Source: Geodermatophilus sabuli (GTDB taxonomy: Bacteria; Actinomycetota; Actinomycetes; Mycobacteriales; Geodermatophilaceae). Taken from it: 64,000 bases of DNA. How positions within the stretch are numbered: position 1 is the first letter of the stretch; every line of letters starts with the position of its first letter. Positions 33,717-42,671 of this stretch are shown here, in pieces. The notes beneath the pieces are model-generated. The model was not told the origin of the DNA and searched no databases. It was given only the letters and a program-made list of their open reading frames with translations. The position numbers were made by a program, and so were the translations under genes. Location of the stretch: contig NZ_OBDO01000001.1 of assembly GCF_900215145.1 (NCBI RefSeq), positions 310,001-374,000 on the forward strand. Reading direction: 5' to 3'.

Positions 33717-34826
33717 GTGGACCCGCGCACCCGCTGGCACCGGATCGGCTGGGCGGCGCCCTGGCTGCTGTTCCAGGTCTTCCCGCTCGCCGACCTGTTC
33801 TCCACCCCGCGCCCGGTCGCCGTCCGCGTGGTGGCGGTGGTGGGCCTGCTGGCCTTCACCGCGGCCTACCTCGTCGTGTTCAGCCGCATGTCCGGCCGGC
33901 GGGACCGCCCCTGGCCGTGGCGGGAGCTGCTCGTCGTCGCCGTCCTCGGGGTGAGCCTGGCGGTCTGGCTGGGGCCCTCCTGGTCGGGACTGATGATCTA
34001 CGTGTCGGCGGCCTCGGCCGCGGCGCTGCCCGAGCGGTTCGTGTGGCCGGCGATCGGCGGGGCCGCGGCGGTCTGCGCGTCGGTGAACGCCGCCCACGAC
34101 ATGCTCGGCGAGCTGTTCATCCTCCCGGTCATCTGCGTGCTCACCGCCTTCGCCCTGCGCGGCACCCGCTATCTCGTCTCGGTCAACGCCGAGCTGATCG
34201 AGGCGCGGGAGGAGCTCGCCCGCTCCGCGGTGGCCGAGGAGCGGTTGCGCTTCGCCCGCGACCTGCACGACCTGCTCGGCCACAGCCTGTCGCTGATCGC
34301 ACTGAAGAGCGAGCTCGCGGGCCGGCTGGCCGACCGCGACCCCGCGCGGGCGCGCGCGGAGATGGCCGACGTGGAGAGCACCGCCCGCCGGGCGCTGGCC
34401 GAGGTGCGCGAGGCGGTCAGCGGGTACCGCCAGGTCGGCCTGTCCCTGGCCCTCGCCGAGGCCCGTCCCGCGCTGTCGGCCGCGGGCATCGCGCTCACCG
34501 CGCCGTCACCGGTACCGCCGCTGCCCGGTCCCGTGGACACCGTCCTCGGCTGGGTGGTCCGGGAGGCGACCACCAACGTGCTGCGGCACAGCGGCGCCCG
34601 CGCGGTCATCGTCGAGCTCGGCATCACGGGTGGGGACGTGGCCCTGACGGTGACCGACGACGGCCGGGGGCCGGATGAGGCCGTGGGCCGCAGCGGCGCG
34701 GGCCTGGCCGGGCTGGAGGAGCGGCTCGCGGAGCTCGGCGGGCGGCTGGAGACCGGGACCACGCCCGGGGGCGGGTTCCGGCTCGGCGCGCGCGTCCCGG
34801 TGGCGGCGCGGGTGGGGGCACCGTGA
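33717..34826 (+). CDS. sensor histidine kinase, NarL/DesK type
   Basis: A 369-residue kinase. Four to five membrane segments fill residues 10-150, followed by a coiled linker and a HisKA_3 dimerisation domain with the phospho-acceptor His184 in RFARDLHDLLGHSLSLIALK. The ATPase domain follows (REATTNVLRHSG, VTDDGRGPDEAVGRSGAGLAGLEERL). The architecture resembles DesK. GTG 33717 lies 7 nt after TAGCGT, so it may be leaderless. It is coupled to the response regulator (GTGA). No desaturase gene is adjacent, so the signal is unknown. Confidence 0.9.
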   Translation: MDPRTRWHRIGWAAPWLLFQVFPLADLFSTPRPVAVRVVAVVGLLAFTAAYLVVFSRMSGRRDRPWPWRELLVVAVLGVSLAVWLGPSWSGLMIYVSAASAAALPERFVWPAIGGAAAVCASVNAAHDMLGELFILPVICVLTAFALRGTRYLVSVNAELIEAREELARSAVAEERLRFARDLHDLLGHSLSLIALKSELAGRLADRDPARARAEMADVESTARRALAEVREAVSGYRQVGLSLALAEARPALSAAGIALTAPSPVPPLPGPVDTVLGWVVREATTNVLRHSGARAVIVELGITGGDVALTVTDDGRGPDEAVGRSGAGLAGLEERLAELGGRLETGTTPGGGFRLGARVPVAARVGAP

Positions 34827-35428
34827 TCCGCGTGCTCATCGCCGAGGACCAGACGATGGTCCGCGGGGCGCTGCGGGCGCTGCTGGACCTGGAGGACGAC
34901 ATCGAGGTCGTCGCGGAGGTCGGCCGCGGCGACCTCGTGGTGGACGCCGCCCGCGAGCACCGGCCGGACATCGCGCTGCTCGACATCGAGATGCCCGGCT
35001 GCGACGGCATCGAGGCGGCCCGGGCGCTGGCCGCGGCGGTGCCCGACTGCCGGGCCGTCGTCCTCACGACCTTCGGGCGGCCAGGGTTCCTGCGCCGGGC
35101 GATGGAGGTCGGCGCCGCGGGGTTCCTCGTCAAGGACGCCCCGGTCGCCGAGCTGGCCCGGTCCATCCGCGCGGTGGTCGCGGGGGAGCGGGTCATCGAC
35201 CGGGACCTGGCCGCTGCCGCGCTGGCGCTGGGTGCGACGCCGCTGTCGGCCCGCGAGGCCGACGTCCTCCGCGCCGCGACCGACGGCGCGACGGTTGCCG
35301 ACATCGCCCGCCGGCTGTTCCTCTCGGAGGGGACGGTGCGCAACTACCTGTCCTCGGCGATCGGCAAGACCGGCGCCCGCACCCGGGTGGAGGCCGCCCG
35401 GGTCGCGGAGGAGAAGGGCTGGCTGTAG
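34823..35428 (+). CDS. LuxR/NarL-family response regulator (DesR-like)
   Basis: A 201-residue regulator. The receiver domain has the acidic pocket (AEDQ), phospho-site Asp54 in ALLDIEMPG and Lys104 in FLVKDAP. The C-terminal LuxR-type HTH is LSAREADVLRAATDGATVADIARRLFLSEGTVRNYLSSAIGKTGARTR. It partners with the preceding kinase and starts within its last codons. The likely target is the CTGACA/TGTCAG site upstream of the pair. The stop is TAG. Confidence 0.92.
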   Translation: MIRVLIAEDQTMVRGALRALLDLEDDIEVVAEVGRGDLVVDAAREHRPDIALLDIEMPGCDGIEAARALAAAVPDCRAVVLTTFGRPGFLRRAMEVGAAGFLVKDAPVAELARSIRAVVAGERVIDRDLAAAALALGATPLSAREADVLRAATDGATVADIARRLFLSEGTVRNYLSSAIGKTGARTRVEAARVAEEKGWL

Positions 35429-35471
35429 GAGGAGGACCCCCTTGCCCCCCACGGCCCCGTCCCGAGGCTCG

Positions 35472-35507
35472 CCCCGAGCTCGCGAGGGGGTGAGGAGGAC
35501 GGGGTCC
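35472..35507 (+). repeat. diverged copy of the interspersed 39-bp repeat
   Basis: Ends GAGGAGGACGGGGTCC and is clearly related to the two perfect copies at 47762 and 47829. It sits just after the response regulator stop, and with GGACCCC upstream (35433-35439) it can fold into a long-loop hairpin, so it may serve as a terminator. Confidence 0.6.
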
Positions 35508-35528
35508 TTCTACTGCAAGGGCGCCGTC

Positions 35529-35903
35529 TCAGTCGCGCGGCTGGCCAGGGACCGGCGGCTGGACCTGGATCGCGGCGGTGTCGGGGCCGGTGGCCTGGGG
35601 CGGGATCAGCGCGTCGAGGTCGAGGACCCGCACGTGGATGACGTTGCGCTGCTGCAGGGCTGCCCGCAGCGCCCGGTGCAGGCCGTCCTCGAGGTAGAGC
35701 TCGCCCTGCCACTGGACGGCGTGGGGGAACAGGTCGCCGTAGAAGGTGGAGTCGTCGGCGAGCAGCGTGTCGAGCGCGAGCTCGCTCTTGGTGGTCACGA
35801 GGGTGTCGAGCCGGATCTGCCGGGGCGGGATCATCGCCCAGTCCCGCGTGGACAGGCCGTGGTCGGGATAGGGGCGGCCGTTCCGGACCGCTTTGAAGAT
35901 CAG
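35529..35903 (-). CDS. conserved hypothetical protein, probable CTG start
   Basis: From the CTG at 35903 the protein has 124 residues: [39 protein letters not shown] ... [45 protein letters not shown]. The stretch before the first ATG (35834) is plainly coding, and no in-frame ATG, GTG or TTG lies between there and the upstream stop. GGAGG (35916-35912) stands 8 nt before the CTG, which supports a CTG start. I do not know the function. It is divergent from hrcA. Confidence 0.75.
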   Translation of the reverse strand: MIFKAVRNGRPYPDHGLSTRDWAMIPPRQIRLDTLVTTKSELALDTLLADDSTFYGDLFPHAVQWQGELYLEDGLHRALRAALQQRNVIHVRVLDLDALIPPQATGPDTAAIQVQPPVPGQPRD

Positions 35904-36049
35904 GGCACCGACCTCCGCTCCGCACGCGCCGGCGCGGGCGCCGGACCGTCGGCCAGCCTATCGGCCACCGCACCCGGCCGGTGCCCCCGTCCCGGTGCCG
36001 GTCGCTCGCCCATCGGGGCGAGCCACGCGACGGCGCAAGCCGCCCGACG

Positions 36050-36055
36050 TATGCT
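36050..36055 (+). promoter_or_regulatory. -10 box of the hrcA-dnaJ operon
   Basis: TATGCT ends 3 nt before the CIRCE element, so transcription would start inside CIRCE and HrcA binding would block it. No clear -35 is seen. Confidence 0.55.
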
Positions 36056-36058
36056 GGT

Positions 36059-36085
36059 CTGGCACTCGATCCGTACGAGTGCCAG
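36059..36085. promoter_or_regulatory. CIRCE element (HrcA operator)
   Basis: CTGGCACTC (36059-36067) and GAGTGCCAG (36077-36085) are perfect inverted arms with a 9-nt spacer, matching the CIRCE consensus (TTAGCACTC-N9-GAGTGCTAA) at most positions. An extra half-site CGAGTGTCAG follows at 36091-36100. It lies 86 bp before hrcA. Confidence 0.92.
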
Positions 36086-36171
36086 CCGCCCGAGTGTCAG
36101 GTGCCGGGGGCGCCGCGGCGCCTCCGCGCGGGTGTCGCACGACGCGTCGACCGGTACGGGGAGGTGTCACC

Positions 36172-37194
36172 GTGGCGCACGACGAACGCCGCCTGCAGGT
36201 GCTGCGGGCCATCGTCCAGGACTACGTCTCGACCAACGACCCGGTGGGCAGCAAGGCCCTCGCCGAGCGGCACGACCTCGGGGTCTCGCCGGCCACCATC
36301 CGCAACGACATGGCCGTGCTGGAGGAGCAGGGGTACATCGCCCAACCGCACACCAGCGCCGGCCGGGTGCCCACCGACAAGGGCTACCGGCTCTTCGTCG
36401 ACCGGCTCTCGGCCGTCAAGCCGCTGTCGGCGGCCGAGCGTCGCGCGATCGAGCGCTTCCTCGACGGCGCCCTCGACCTGTACGACGTCCTGAGCCGGAC
36501 GGTGCGGCTGCTCGCCCAGCTCACCCACCAGGTCGCCGTCGTCCAGTACCCGACGCTGTCGCGCAGTGCGGTGCGCCACCTGGAGGTGGTGCAGGTGGCC
36601 GGCTCCCGTCTGCTGCTGGTGCTGATCACCGACACCGGCCGGGTCGAGCAGCGGCTGATCGAGTGCCCGGTGGACGTCGCGCACGAGGACGTCGCCGACC
36701 TCCGGGCGCTGCTGAACTCCGCGTTCAACGGGGCGAAGCTGGCCGACGCCGGCAGCAAGGTGCCCGACCTGCTGGACACCGCGCCGCCGAACCTGCGCTC
36801 GTTGGTCGCCTCGGTCAGCGCTGCGCTGGTCGAGACGCTGGTCGAGCCGGGGGAGGACCGGCTGGTGATCGGCGGGACGGCGAACCTCGCCCGTGCCGCG
36901 GTTGACTTCCCGGGCAGCCTGCGCCCGCTGCTGGAGGCATTGGAAGAACAGGTCGTGGTCCTGCGGTTGATCAGTGAGGTGGACACCGGCGGCGCGGTGC
37001 TCGTGCGCATCGGCGAGGAGAACGCGCACGAGGCGCTCACCGGGGCGTCGGTCGTCTCCATGGGCTACGGCTCGGCGGACCGCGCGCTCGGGGGCCTCGG
37101 CATCGTCGGCCCCACCCGGATGGACTACCCAACGAACATGGCCGCGGTCCGCGCCGTGGCCCGCTACGTCGGCCAGATCCTGGCCGAGAGCTGA
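36172..37194 (+). CDS. hrcA: heat-inducible transcription repressor HrcA
   Basis: Represses heat-shock genes by binding CIRCE. 340 residues: an N-terminal winged helix ([50 protein letters not shown]), then the [14 protein letters not shown] loop typical of HrcA, and a GAF-like dimer domain ending in [27 protein letters not shown] 36172 has GGGGAGG 7 nt upstream. It is followed by dnaJ 15 nt later, and a CIRCE site upstream implies autoregulation. Confidence 0.96.
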   Translation: MAHDERRLQVLRAIVQDYVSTNDPVGSKALAERHDLGVSPATIRNDMAVLEEQGYIAQPHTSAGRVPTDKGYRLFVDRLSAVKPLSAAERRAIERFLDGALDLYDVLSRTVRLLAQLTHQVAVVQYPTLSRSAVRHLEVVQVAGSRLLLVLITDTGRVEQRLIECPVDVAHEDVADLRALLNSAFNGAKLADAGSKVPDLLDTAPPNLRSLVASVSAALVETLVEPGEDRLVIGGTANLARAAVDFPGSLRPLLEALEEQVVVLRLISEVDTGGAVLVRIGEENAHEALTGASVVSMGYGSADRALGGLGIVGPTRMDYPTNMAAVRAVARYVGQILAES

Positions 37195-37209
37195 GGCTGA
37201 GACTTCTCG

Positions 37210-38343
37210 ATGGCAACCGACTACTACGGCGTCCTGGGGCTGTCCCACGGAGCCACCGACAACGAGATCAAGAAGGCCTACCGTCGGCTGGCCCGCGACC
37301 TCCACCCCGACGTCAACCCCGACCCGGGCGCCAAGGAGCGCTTCCAGGAGGTCAGCAAGGCCTACCAGGCGCTGACCGACCCGGAGAAGCGCCGGATCGT
37401 CGACCTCGGCGGCGACCCGTTCGACAACGGTGCCGGCGGCGCGGCGGGCAACCCCTTCGGGGGTGCGGGCTTCGGCGGCCTCGGCGACATCATGGACGCC
37501 TTCTTCGGCGGTGGGGGCGCGACGCGGGGCCCGCGCAGCCGCGTCCGTGCCGGGGGCGACGCGCTCATCCGGGTCGACCTCGACCTCGACGAGACGGTGT
37601 TCGGCACCACCAAGGACATCACCGTCGACACCGCCGTCCTCTGTGACGCCTGCACCGGGGCGGGCACCGCGCCCGGCACCCACCCGACCACCTGCACCAC
37701 CTGTTCCGGCCGCGGCGAGGTGCAGAGCGTGCAGCGCTCCTTCCTCGGCCAGGTGGTCTCCACCCGCACCTGCCCGACCTGCGCCGGCACCGGCCAGGTC
37801 ATCCCCGAGCCGTGCATGAAGTGCGGCGGGGACGGGCGGGTCCGCGCCCGGCGGACCATCCCGGTCAAGGTGCCGGCCGGCGTCGAGGACGGCATGCGGA
37901 TCCGGCTCACCGGGCACGGCGAGGTCGGTCCCGGCGGCGGCCCGGCCGGCGACCTCTACGTGGAGATCGTCGAGCGGCCGCACCCGGTGTTCACCCGCGA
38001 CGGGGAGGACCTGCACTGCCGGGTCACCCTCCCCATGACCGCCGCGGCCCTGGGCACCACCCTCACGCTGGAGACCCTCGACGGCGAGGAGGAGGTCGAC
38101 ATCCGGCCCGGCACGCAGTCGGGCAGCGTGCTGACCATGCGCGCCAAGGGCGCGCCGCGGCTGCGGGCCACCGGGCGGGGCAACCTCCTCGTCCACGTCG
38201 AGGTGGAGACGCCGACCCGCCTGGACGCCGAGCAGGAGAAGCTGCTGCGCGAGCTGGCGGCGCTGCGCGGCGAGGACCGGCCGGCGTCGTCCCCCGAGGG
38301 GCACGGCGGGCTGTTCTCCAAGCTGCGGGACGCGCTCAAGTGA
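37210..38343 (+). CDS. dnaJ: chaperone DnaJ (type I, DnaJ2)
   Basis: Hsp70 co-chaperone, 377 residues. The J-domain carries HPD at 32-34, followed by a Gly/Phe-rich linker and a zinc-binding domain with four Cys motifs ([32 protein letters not shown]). The C-terminal substrate domains follow. The short G/F region and the location after hrcA mark it as the DnaJ2 type. It is controlled through CIRCE with hrcA. Confidence 0.96.
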   Translation: MATDYYGVLGLSHGATDNEIKKAYRRLARDLHPDVNPDPGAKERFQEVSKAYQALTDPEKRRIVDLGGDPFDNGAGGAAGNPFGGAGFGGLGDIMDAFFGGGGATRGPRSRVRAGGDALIRVDLDLDETVFGTTKDITVDTAVLCDACTGAGTAPGTHPTTCTTCSGRGEVQSVQRSFLGQVVSTRTCPTCAGTGQVIPEPCMKCGGDGRVRARRTIPVKVPAGVEDGMRIRLTGHGEVGPGGGPAGDLYVEIVERPHPVFTRDGEDLHCRVTLPMTAAALGTTLTLETLDGEEEVDIRPGTQSGSVLTMRAKGAPRLRATGRGNLLVHVEVETPTRLDAEQEKLLRELAALRGEDRPASSPEGHGGLFSKLRDALK

Positions 38344-38416
38344 GTGGGCTCGCGGGCTCACGAGGGGGATCAGCAGCGCCGCGCACGGGATCGACGAGCG
38401 TCGGCGAGGAGCGGCC

Positions 38417-39181
38417 GTGAGCGTCGCCACCGACGACCGGGTGCCCGAGCTGGACGGGAGCCCGCTGTTCCTGCTCGACGAGTTGCCCGGCGCCGAGGAG
38501 CTCCTGGTCGACGGCGCCGAGGGCCGGCACGCCGTCGACGTCCTGCGGATGACGCCGGGCGAGTGGGTGCGGGTCGGGGACGGCCGCGGCACCGTCGTCG
38601 AGGGGGAGGTCGTCGCCGCGGGGTCCGAGGGCCTGCGGGTGCGGGTCTCCGTCCGGCACGAGGTGCCGCCGCCCGCCCTGGAGCTCGTGCTCGTGCAGGC
38701 GCTGCCCAAGGGCGAGCGCGGGCCCCTGGCCGTGGAGCTGGCCACCGAGCTCGGCGTCGACCGGATCGTCCCGTGGGCGGCGGCACGCTGCGTCACCCGC
38801 TGGCGCGAGGACCGCGCCGCCAAGGGCGTCGCCAAGTGGCGGTCCGCGGCGCGGGCGGCCAGCAAGCAGTCCCGCCGTCCACGCGTACCCGAGGTCACCG
38901 ACGTCATGACCACCCGGCAGGTGTGCGGCGCGCTCGCCGACGTCGACGTGGCGCTGGTCCTGCACGAGCGGGCCCGCCACCCCCTGGCCACCGTCGCGCT
39001 CCCGTCCACCGGCACCGTCGCGGTGGTCGTCGGCCCCGAGGGCGGGCTCGCCGACGGCGAGGTGGTGGCCCTGCGCTCCGTGGGCGCACAGCCGGTCCGG
39101 CTGGGCCCGGAGGTGCTGCGCACCTCGACCGCGGGCGCGGCGGCGCTGGCCGCCCTGTCGGTCCGCACCCGCTGGTCGTGA
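38417..39181 (+). CDS. rsmE: 16S rRNA (uracil-1498-N3)-methyltransferase
   Basis: Methylates U1498 of 16S rRNA. 254 residues with a PUA-like N-terminal domain (DGAEGRHAVDVLRMTPGEWVRVGDG) and a SPOUT domain with the knot motif VAVVVGPEGGLADGEV and LGPEVLRTSTAGAAALAAL. GTG 38417 follows GGCGAGGAGCGG. The hrcA-dnaJ-rsmE order is a common actinobacterial operon. Confidence 0.94.
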   Translation: MSVATDDRVPELDGSPLFLLDELPGAEELLVDGAEGRHAVDVLRMTPGEWVRVGDGRGTVVEGEVVAAGSEGLRVRVSVRHEVPPPALELVLVQALPKGERGPLAVELATELGVDRIVPWAAARCVTRWREDRAAKGVAKWRSAARAASKQSRRPRVPEVTDVMTTRQVCGALADVDVALVLHERARHPLATVALPSTGTVAVVVGPEGGLADGEVVALRSVGAQPVRLGPEVLRTSTAGAAALAALSVRTRWS

Positions 39182-39223
39182 CCGCGGGGCGCTGTCGCCA
39201 CGCCCCGTCCCCGCCGCCGCCGT

Positions 39224-39256
39224 CACCGCACGATCAGCTCAGCTGATCGTGCGGTG
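39224..39256. terminator. 33-bp perfect palindrome between rsmE and the phn genes
   Basis: CACCGCACGATCAGCT (39224-39239) and AGCTGATCGTGCGGTG (39241-39256) are exact inverted arms around one C. It lies between convergent operons, so it is probably a bidirectional terminator. A degenerate half copy, CAGCTGATCATGCGGG, follows at 39303-39318. Confidence 0.75.
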
Positions 39257-39349
39257 TCCTGGCTCAGCTCCGGCGGTGAGCCAGGAGGCGTTCCGTCGAG
39301 CCCAGCTGATCATGCGGGGGCGATCGCAGCGCGACGGTGCGGACGGCGG

Positions 39350-40963
39350 TCACCGCATGACGGAGCGGGCGCGGTCGCTGACCAGGTCCACCAGGAGGGT
39401 CAGGACGACGATCGCGGCGAGCACCGTCGTGACGGCGGCCCAGTCGAAGGCGGCGATCTCCGAGGCCAGCAGCGCGCCCAGCCCGCCGGCACCGAGCAGG
39501 CCGACCAGCACGGTGTCCCGGATGGCCACCTCCCACCGGTACAGCGCGTAGGCCAGCACGGGACCGGCGGCACCCGGCAGCACGCCGTACAACCAGGCGC
39601 CGACCGGCCGCGCCCCCAGCGCGGCGAGCGCCGCCCGCGGCCGGGGGTCGAGCTCCTCGACCGCCTCCGCGGTGAGCCGGCCGAGGACGCCGAGGGTGTA
39701 GACGCCCAGCGCGAGCGCGCCCGGCAGCACCCCGGGCAGCAGTACGAACAGCAGCACCAGCGCCCACACCGGTGGCGGCACCGCGCGCAGGAGCAGCAGG
39801 ACGGTCCGCACCACTGCGCCGCCCACCCGCCGCGCCGGTGACAGCCGCCCCGGTGGGCGGGCCGCCGCGCCCGCCAGCAGCACCGCCCCGAGCGCGGCGA
39901 CGGCGATCGCGATCACCGACATCTGCACGGTGTCCACGGCGAGCGCGCCGAGGGAGCCGAGCAGGGCACCGTCGGTCGCCGGGGGCCACGCCGCGCCGAG
40001 GACGTGGGCCAGCTGCTCGGCGGTCCGCGCCGACACCAGGCTCGCCGGTGACACCGCGAGGTACCACCACGACCAGGCGACGAGCAGCAGGGGGACGACG
40101 ACGGCCCCGGTGAGCACCGGGTCCCGCCCCGGTCCGGGCGGCGGCGCGGCCAGCCGCCGGCGCACCGCCCGCCCGGCGACGTCGGCGGCCAGGCACAACA
40201 GCGACAGCGCGTAGACGCACGACCACACCTGCTCCCACCGCAGCGACGCGAACGACAGCGACAGCTGGTAGCCGAGCCCGCCGGCGCCGACCATGCCGAG
40301 GACGACGGCGGAGCGGACGGCGCACTCCAGCCGGTAGGCGGAGTAGGAGAGCAGCCCGCCCGCGGCGGGGGGCAGCAGCCCGTACAGCGTCGCCGAGGCG
40401 CGGCCGGCTCCGGCGGCCAGCAGGGCGGAGTGGGCGCCGCGCGGCACCTCGTCGACCAGGTCGGCGAACACCTTTGCGGTGACCGCGCCGTAGGGGATGC
40501 CGATCGCGAGGATCCCCACCCACGGGTCCAGGCCCAGGACGTTGACCAGCAGCAGCCCCCACACCGCCTCGTGCAGGCCGCGGGGGACGGCGAGGACACC
40601 GCGCGACAGCAGCCACCCCAGCCGGCGTCGTCCCCACGTGGTGCGGGAGACGAGCACCGCGCCGACCGCGCCGAGGGCCAGGGCCAGCGCGGTGCCCAGG
40701 ACGGCGTAGGCGACGGTGACCAGGGCCGAGGAGGCCAGCAGGCCGAGGAAGCCCGCGTCCAGCGCGGGGGAGAGCGCGGCGGCGGCGAACCGGCCGAACT
40801 GCGCCGTCCCGCCGGGGTTGACGACGTCGCCGGTGAACAGGCCGGCACCGGCCAGCGACCACAGCAGCACCGCCGCCGCGCCCAGCGCCCAGGCCCACCG
40901 TCGGCGGTCCCGGCGGAGCCGGGCGACGACCGGCCGCACCGGGCGGTCGAGCACGGTGGTCAT
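39350..40963 (-). CDS. phnE: phosphonate-type ABC transporter permease, fused double PhnE
   Basis: A 537-residue protein with two PhnE-like permease modules in tandem. Module 1 (about 1-275) contains AVPRGLHEAVWGLLLVNVLGLDPWVGILAIGIPYGAVTAKV and VLGMVGAGGLGYQL; module 2 (about 285-537) repeats the plan with RAVPPPVWALVLLFVLLPGVLPGALALGVYTLGVLGRL and VLVGLLGAGGLGALL. A typical PhnE is ~270 residues, so both halves of the channel come from one chain. ATG 40963 overlaps the phnC stop. Third gene of phnD-phnC-phnE. Confidence 0.9.
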   Translation of the reverse strand: MTTVLDRPVRPVVARLRRDRRRWAWALGAAAVLLWSLAGAGLFTGDVVNPGGTAQFGRFAAAALSPALDAGFLGLLASSALVTVAYAVLGTALALALGAVGAVLVSRTTWGRRRLGWLLSRGVLAVPRGLHEAVWGLLLVNVLGLDPWVGILAIGIPYGAVTAKVFADLVDEVPRGAHSALLAAGAGRASATLYGLLPPAAGGLLSYSAYRLECAVRSAVVLGMVGAGGLGYQLSLSFASLRWEQVWSCVYALSLLCLAADVAGRAVRRRLAAPPPGPGRDPVLTGAVVVPLLLVAWSWWYLAVSPASLVSARTAEQLAHVLGAAWPPATDGALLGSLGALAVDTVQMSVIAIAVAALGAVLLAGAAARPPGRLSPARRVGGAVVRTVLLLLRAVPPPVWALVLLFVLLPGVLPGALALGVYTLGVLGRLTAEAVEELDPRPRAALAALGARPVGAWLYGVLPGAAGPVLAYALYRWEVAIRDTVLVGLLGAGGLGALLASEIAAFDWAAVTTVLAAIVVLTLLVDLVSDRARSVMR

Positions 40964-41706
40964 GCCGGCGCCTCGTAGAGGTCCGCCAGGTCGGCGGGGG
41001 ACAGCCCCGCCGCCGGCCGGTCGAGGACCACCCGCCCGTCGGCGAGGCCGACGACGCGGTCGCAGTGCCGCAGCACCAGGCCGGGGTCGTGCAGCGCCGC
41101 GACCAGCGTGCCGCCACGGTCCCGGGCCAGGTCGCCCAGCAGCGCCAGCGCCCGGTCCGCCAGGGCCGGGTCGAGCGCGGAGGCGGGCTCGTCGGCGAGC
41201 ACGAGGTCGGGCTGCTGGACCAGCAGCCGGGCGATCGCCACCCGCTGCCGCTGCCCGCCCGACAGCCGCTCGGTGCGCTCGAAGGCGCGGTCGGCCAGGC
41301 CCACCCGCTCCAGCGCGGCGACGACGTCCGGGACGCCCTGCGGTCGCAGCAACGACCACGCCGCCCGCGCCGCCGGCCACGTCCCCAGCCGGCCGGCGTT
41401 CACGTTGTGCACCACCCGGAGCGAGCCGACCAGCTCCAGGTGCTGGTGCACCGTGCCGATCCGGGCACGCAGCCGGCGACCGGCCCGCCCGGAGCGCGCG
41501 GACGGGTCGGCGTCCAGCACCCGCACCGACCCGGCCGTCGGGGTCACCGATCCGTTGGCCAGCTCGAGCAGCGTCGACTTCCCGGCCCCCGACGCGCCGA
41601 CCAGAGCGACCCGCTCGCCGGGGCCGACCGTGAGGTCGACCCCGGCCAGCGCCGTCGTCCCGCCGTACCGCACCTCGACGCCGGAGAGCCGCAGGACGGC
41701 GGTCAG
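40960..41706 (-). CDS. phnC: phosphonate-type ABC transporter ATP-binding protein
   Basis: ATPase of the importer, 248 residues. Walker A is GASGAGKST (37-45), signature LSGGQ (148-152), Walker B DLVLADEP (167-174), switch His in AALHDP. No ATG or GTG lies where the first beta-strand requires it. CTG 41706 overlaps the phnD stop as CTGA and gives LTAVLRLSGVEVRYGG, a complete N-terminus. The first GTG inside (VRYGG) would delete that strand, so a coupled CTG start is my preferred reading. Confidence 0.87.
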   Translation of the reverse strand: MTAVLRLSGVEVRYGGTTALAGVDLTVGPGERVALVGASGAGKSTLLELANGSVTPTAGSVRVLDADPSARSGRAGRRLRARIGTVHQHLELVGSLRVVHNVNAGRLGTWPAARAAWSLLRPQGVPDVVAALERVGLADRAFERTERLSGGQRQRVAIARLLVQQPDLVLADEPASALDPALADRALALLGDLARDRGGTLVAALHDPGLVLRHCDRVVGLADGRVVLDRPAAGLSPADLADLYEAPA

Positions 41707-42671
41707 CTGACCAGCCCGAGGTCGCGGCCGATCTCCTCGATCTGGTCGTAGTTCGCGACCTCGGTCGGGATGAAGGAGCCGGCCCCGAACAGCTCGAGCA
41801 CCTCGGCGTCGGCCGGGTCGCCGGCCGACAGCCCGGTGAAGTAGTCGATCAGCCGGCCGCCGAGGTCGTCGACCCCGAGCCGTTCGGCGGCGCGCGGGCC
41901 GAGCAGCCAGTGGTAGTCGTGGTACGGCGGCGTCTCGGTGTGGAGGACGACGGACGGGTCGACGGAGCCCTCCTCCGACCGGGAGGTCCAGACCTGCTTG
42001 TTGAGCACCCCGGCCTGGTAGCTGCCGGACGCGACGAGCTGCAGCGTGGCGTCGTGCGACCCGGAGAAGCCGGGGCCGCCCGGGAAGCCCTGGGGGTCGA
42101 CGCCGGCCTCGCGCAGGAAGTAGGCGGGCATGAGCCGGCCGGAGGTGGAGGTCTCGCTGCCGTAGGTGAAGCGCAGCGGCGCGAGCGGGGCGAGGTCGTC
42201 CGACGGCGTCAGCCCGGTGGCGGCGTTCACGACGAACACCGAGGTGAAACGCTCGTCGATGTCGCGCTGGGCGACCGGTTCGGCGCCGGGGGTCTGCAGC
42301 CGGGCCTGGACGCCGGTCAGCCCGCCGAACCACACGAGGTCCAGGTCGCCGGTGCGGAACAGGGAGACCGCCGCGCCGTAGTCGGTGACCGGGCGGTACT
42401 CCACGTCGAGGTCCAGCGCGGCCGACATCGAGTCGGCGACGGTGCCGTAGAGGCGCTGGAGGACCTCGGGGTCCTGGTCGGGGATGGCGCCGATGCGCAG
42501 CGGGCCCGCGGAGCCGGAGGCGGACTGCGAGACGGGGGAGGAGCGGCCGCAGCCGGGGAGCGCGGCGGCGAGGACGACGCCCGCGCCGGCCAGCAGGGAG
42601 CGGCGGGAGAACGGGGGGAGCGGGGACTGGGACCGGAGGACACCCGACCGGGCGGCGCGACGGGTGCTCAC
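41703..42671 (-). CDS. phnD: phosphonate-type ABC transporter substrate-binding lipoprotein
   Basis: A 322-residue receptor of the PhnD/PtxB family. The signal has both a twin-arginine motif (SRRSLL, 22-27) and a lipobox ending at Cys41 (LPGC), suggesting Tat export of a lipoprotein. The PhnD-like core is IGAIPDQDPEVLQRLYGTVAD, DLVWFGGLTGVQARLQ and FTYGSETSTSGRLMPAYFL. GTG 42671 follows GAGGA. The ligand could be phosphonate, phosphite or another oxyanion; no C-P lyase genes are nearby. Confidence 0.9.
   Translation of the reverse strand: MSTRRAARSGVLRSQSPLPPFSRRSLLAGAGVVLAAALPGCGRSSPVSQSASGSAGPLRIGAIPDQDPEVLQRLYGTVADSMSAALDLDVEYRPVTDYGAAVSLFRTGDLDLVWFGGLTGVQARLQTPGAEPVAQRDIDERFTSVFVVNAATGLTPSDDLAPLAPLRFTYGSETSTSGRLMPAYFLREAGVDPQGFPGGPGFSGSHDATLQLVASGSYQAGVLNKQVWTSRSEEGSVDPSVVLHTETPPYHDYHWLLGPRAAERLGVDDLGGRLIDYFTGLSAGDPADAEVLELFGAGSFIPTEVANYDQIEEIGRDLGLVS

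Noticed and set aside
36059-36100. CIRCE region as a generic terminator hairpin
   Set aside because: The 9-9-9 layout and arm sequence match CIRCE, and hrcA follows immediately.
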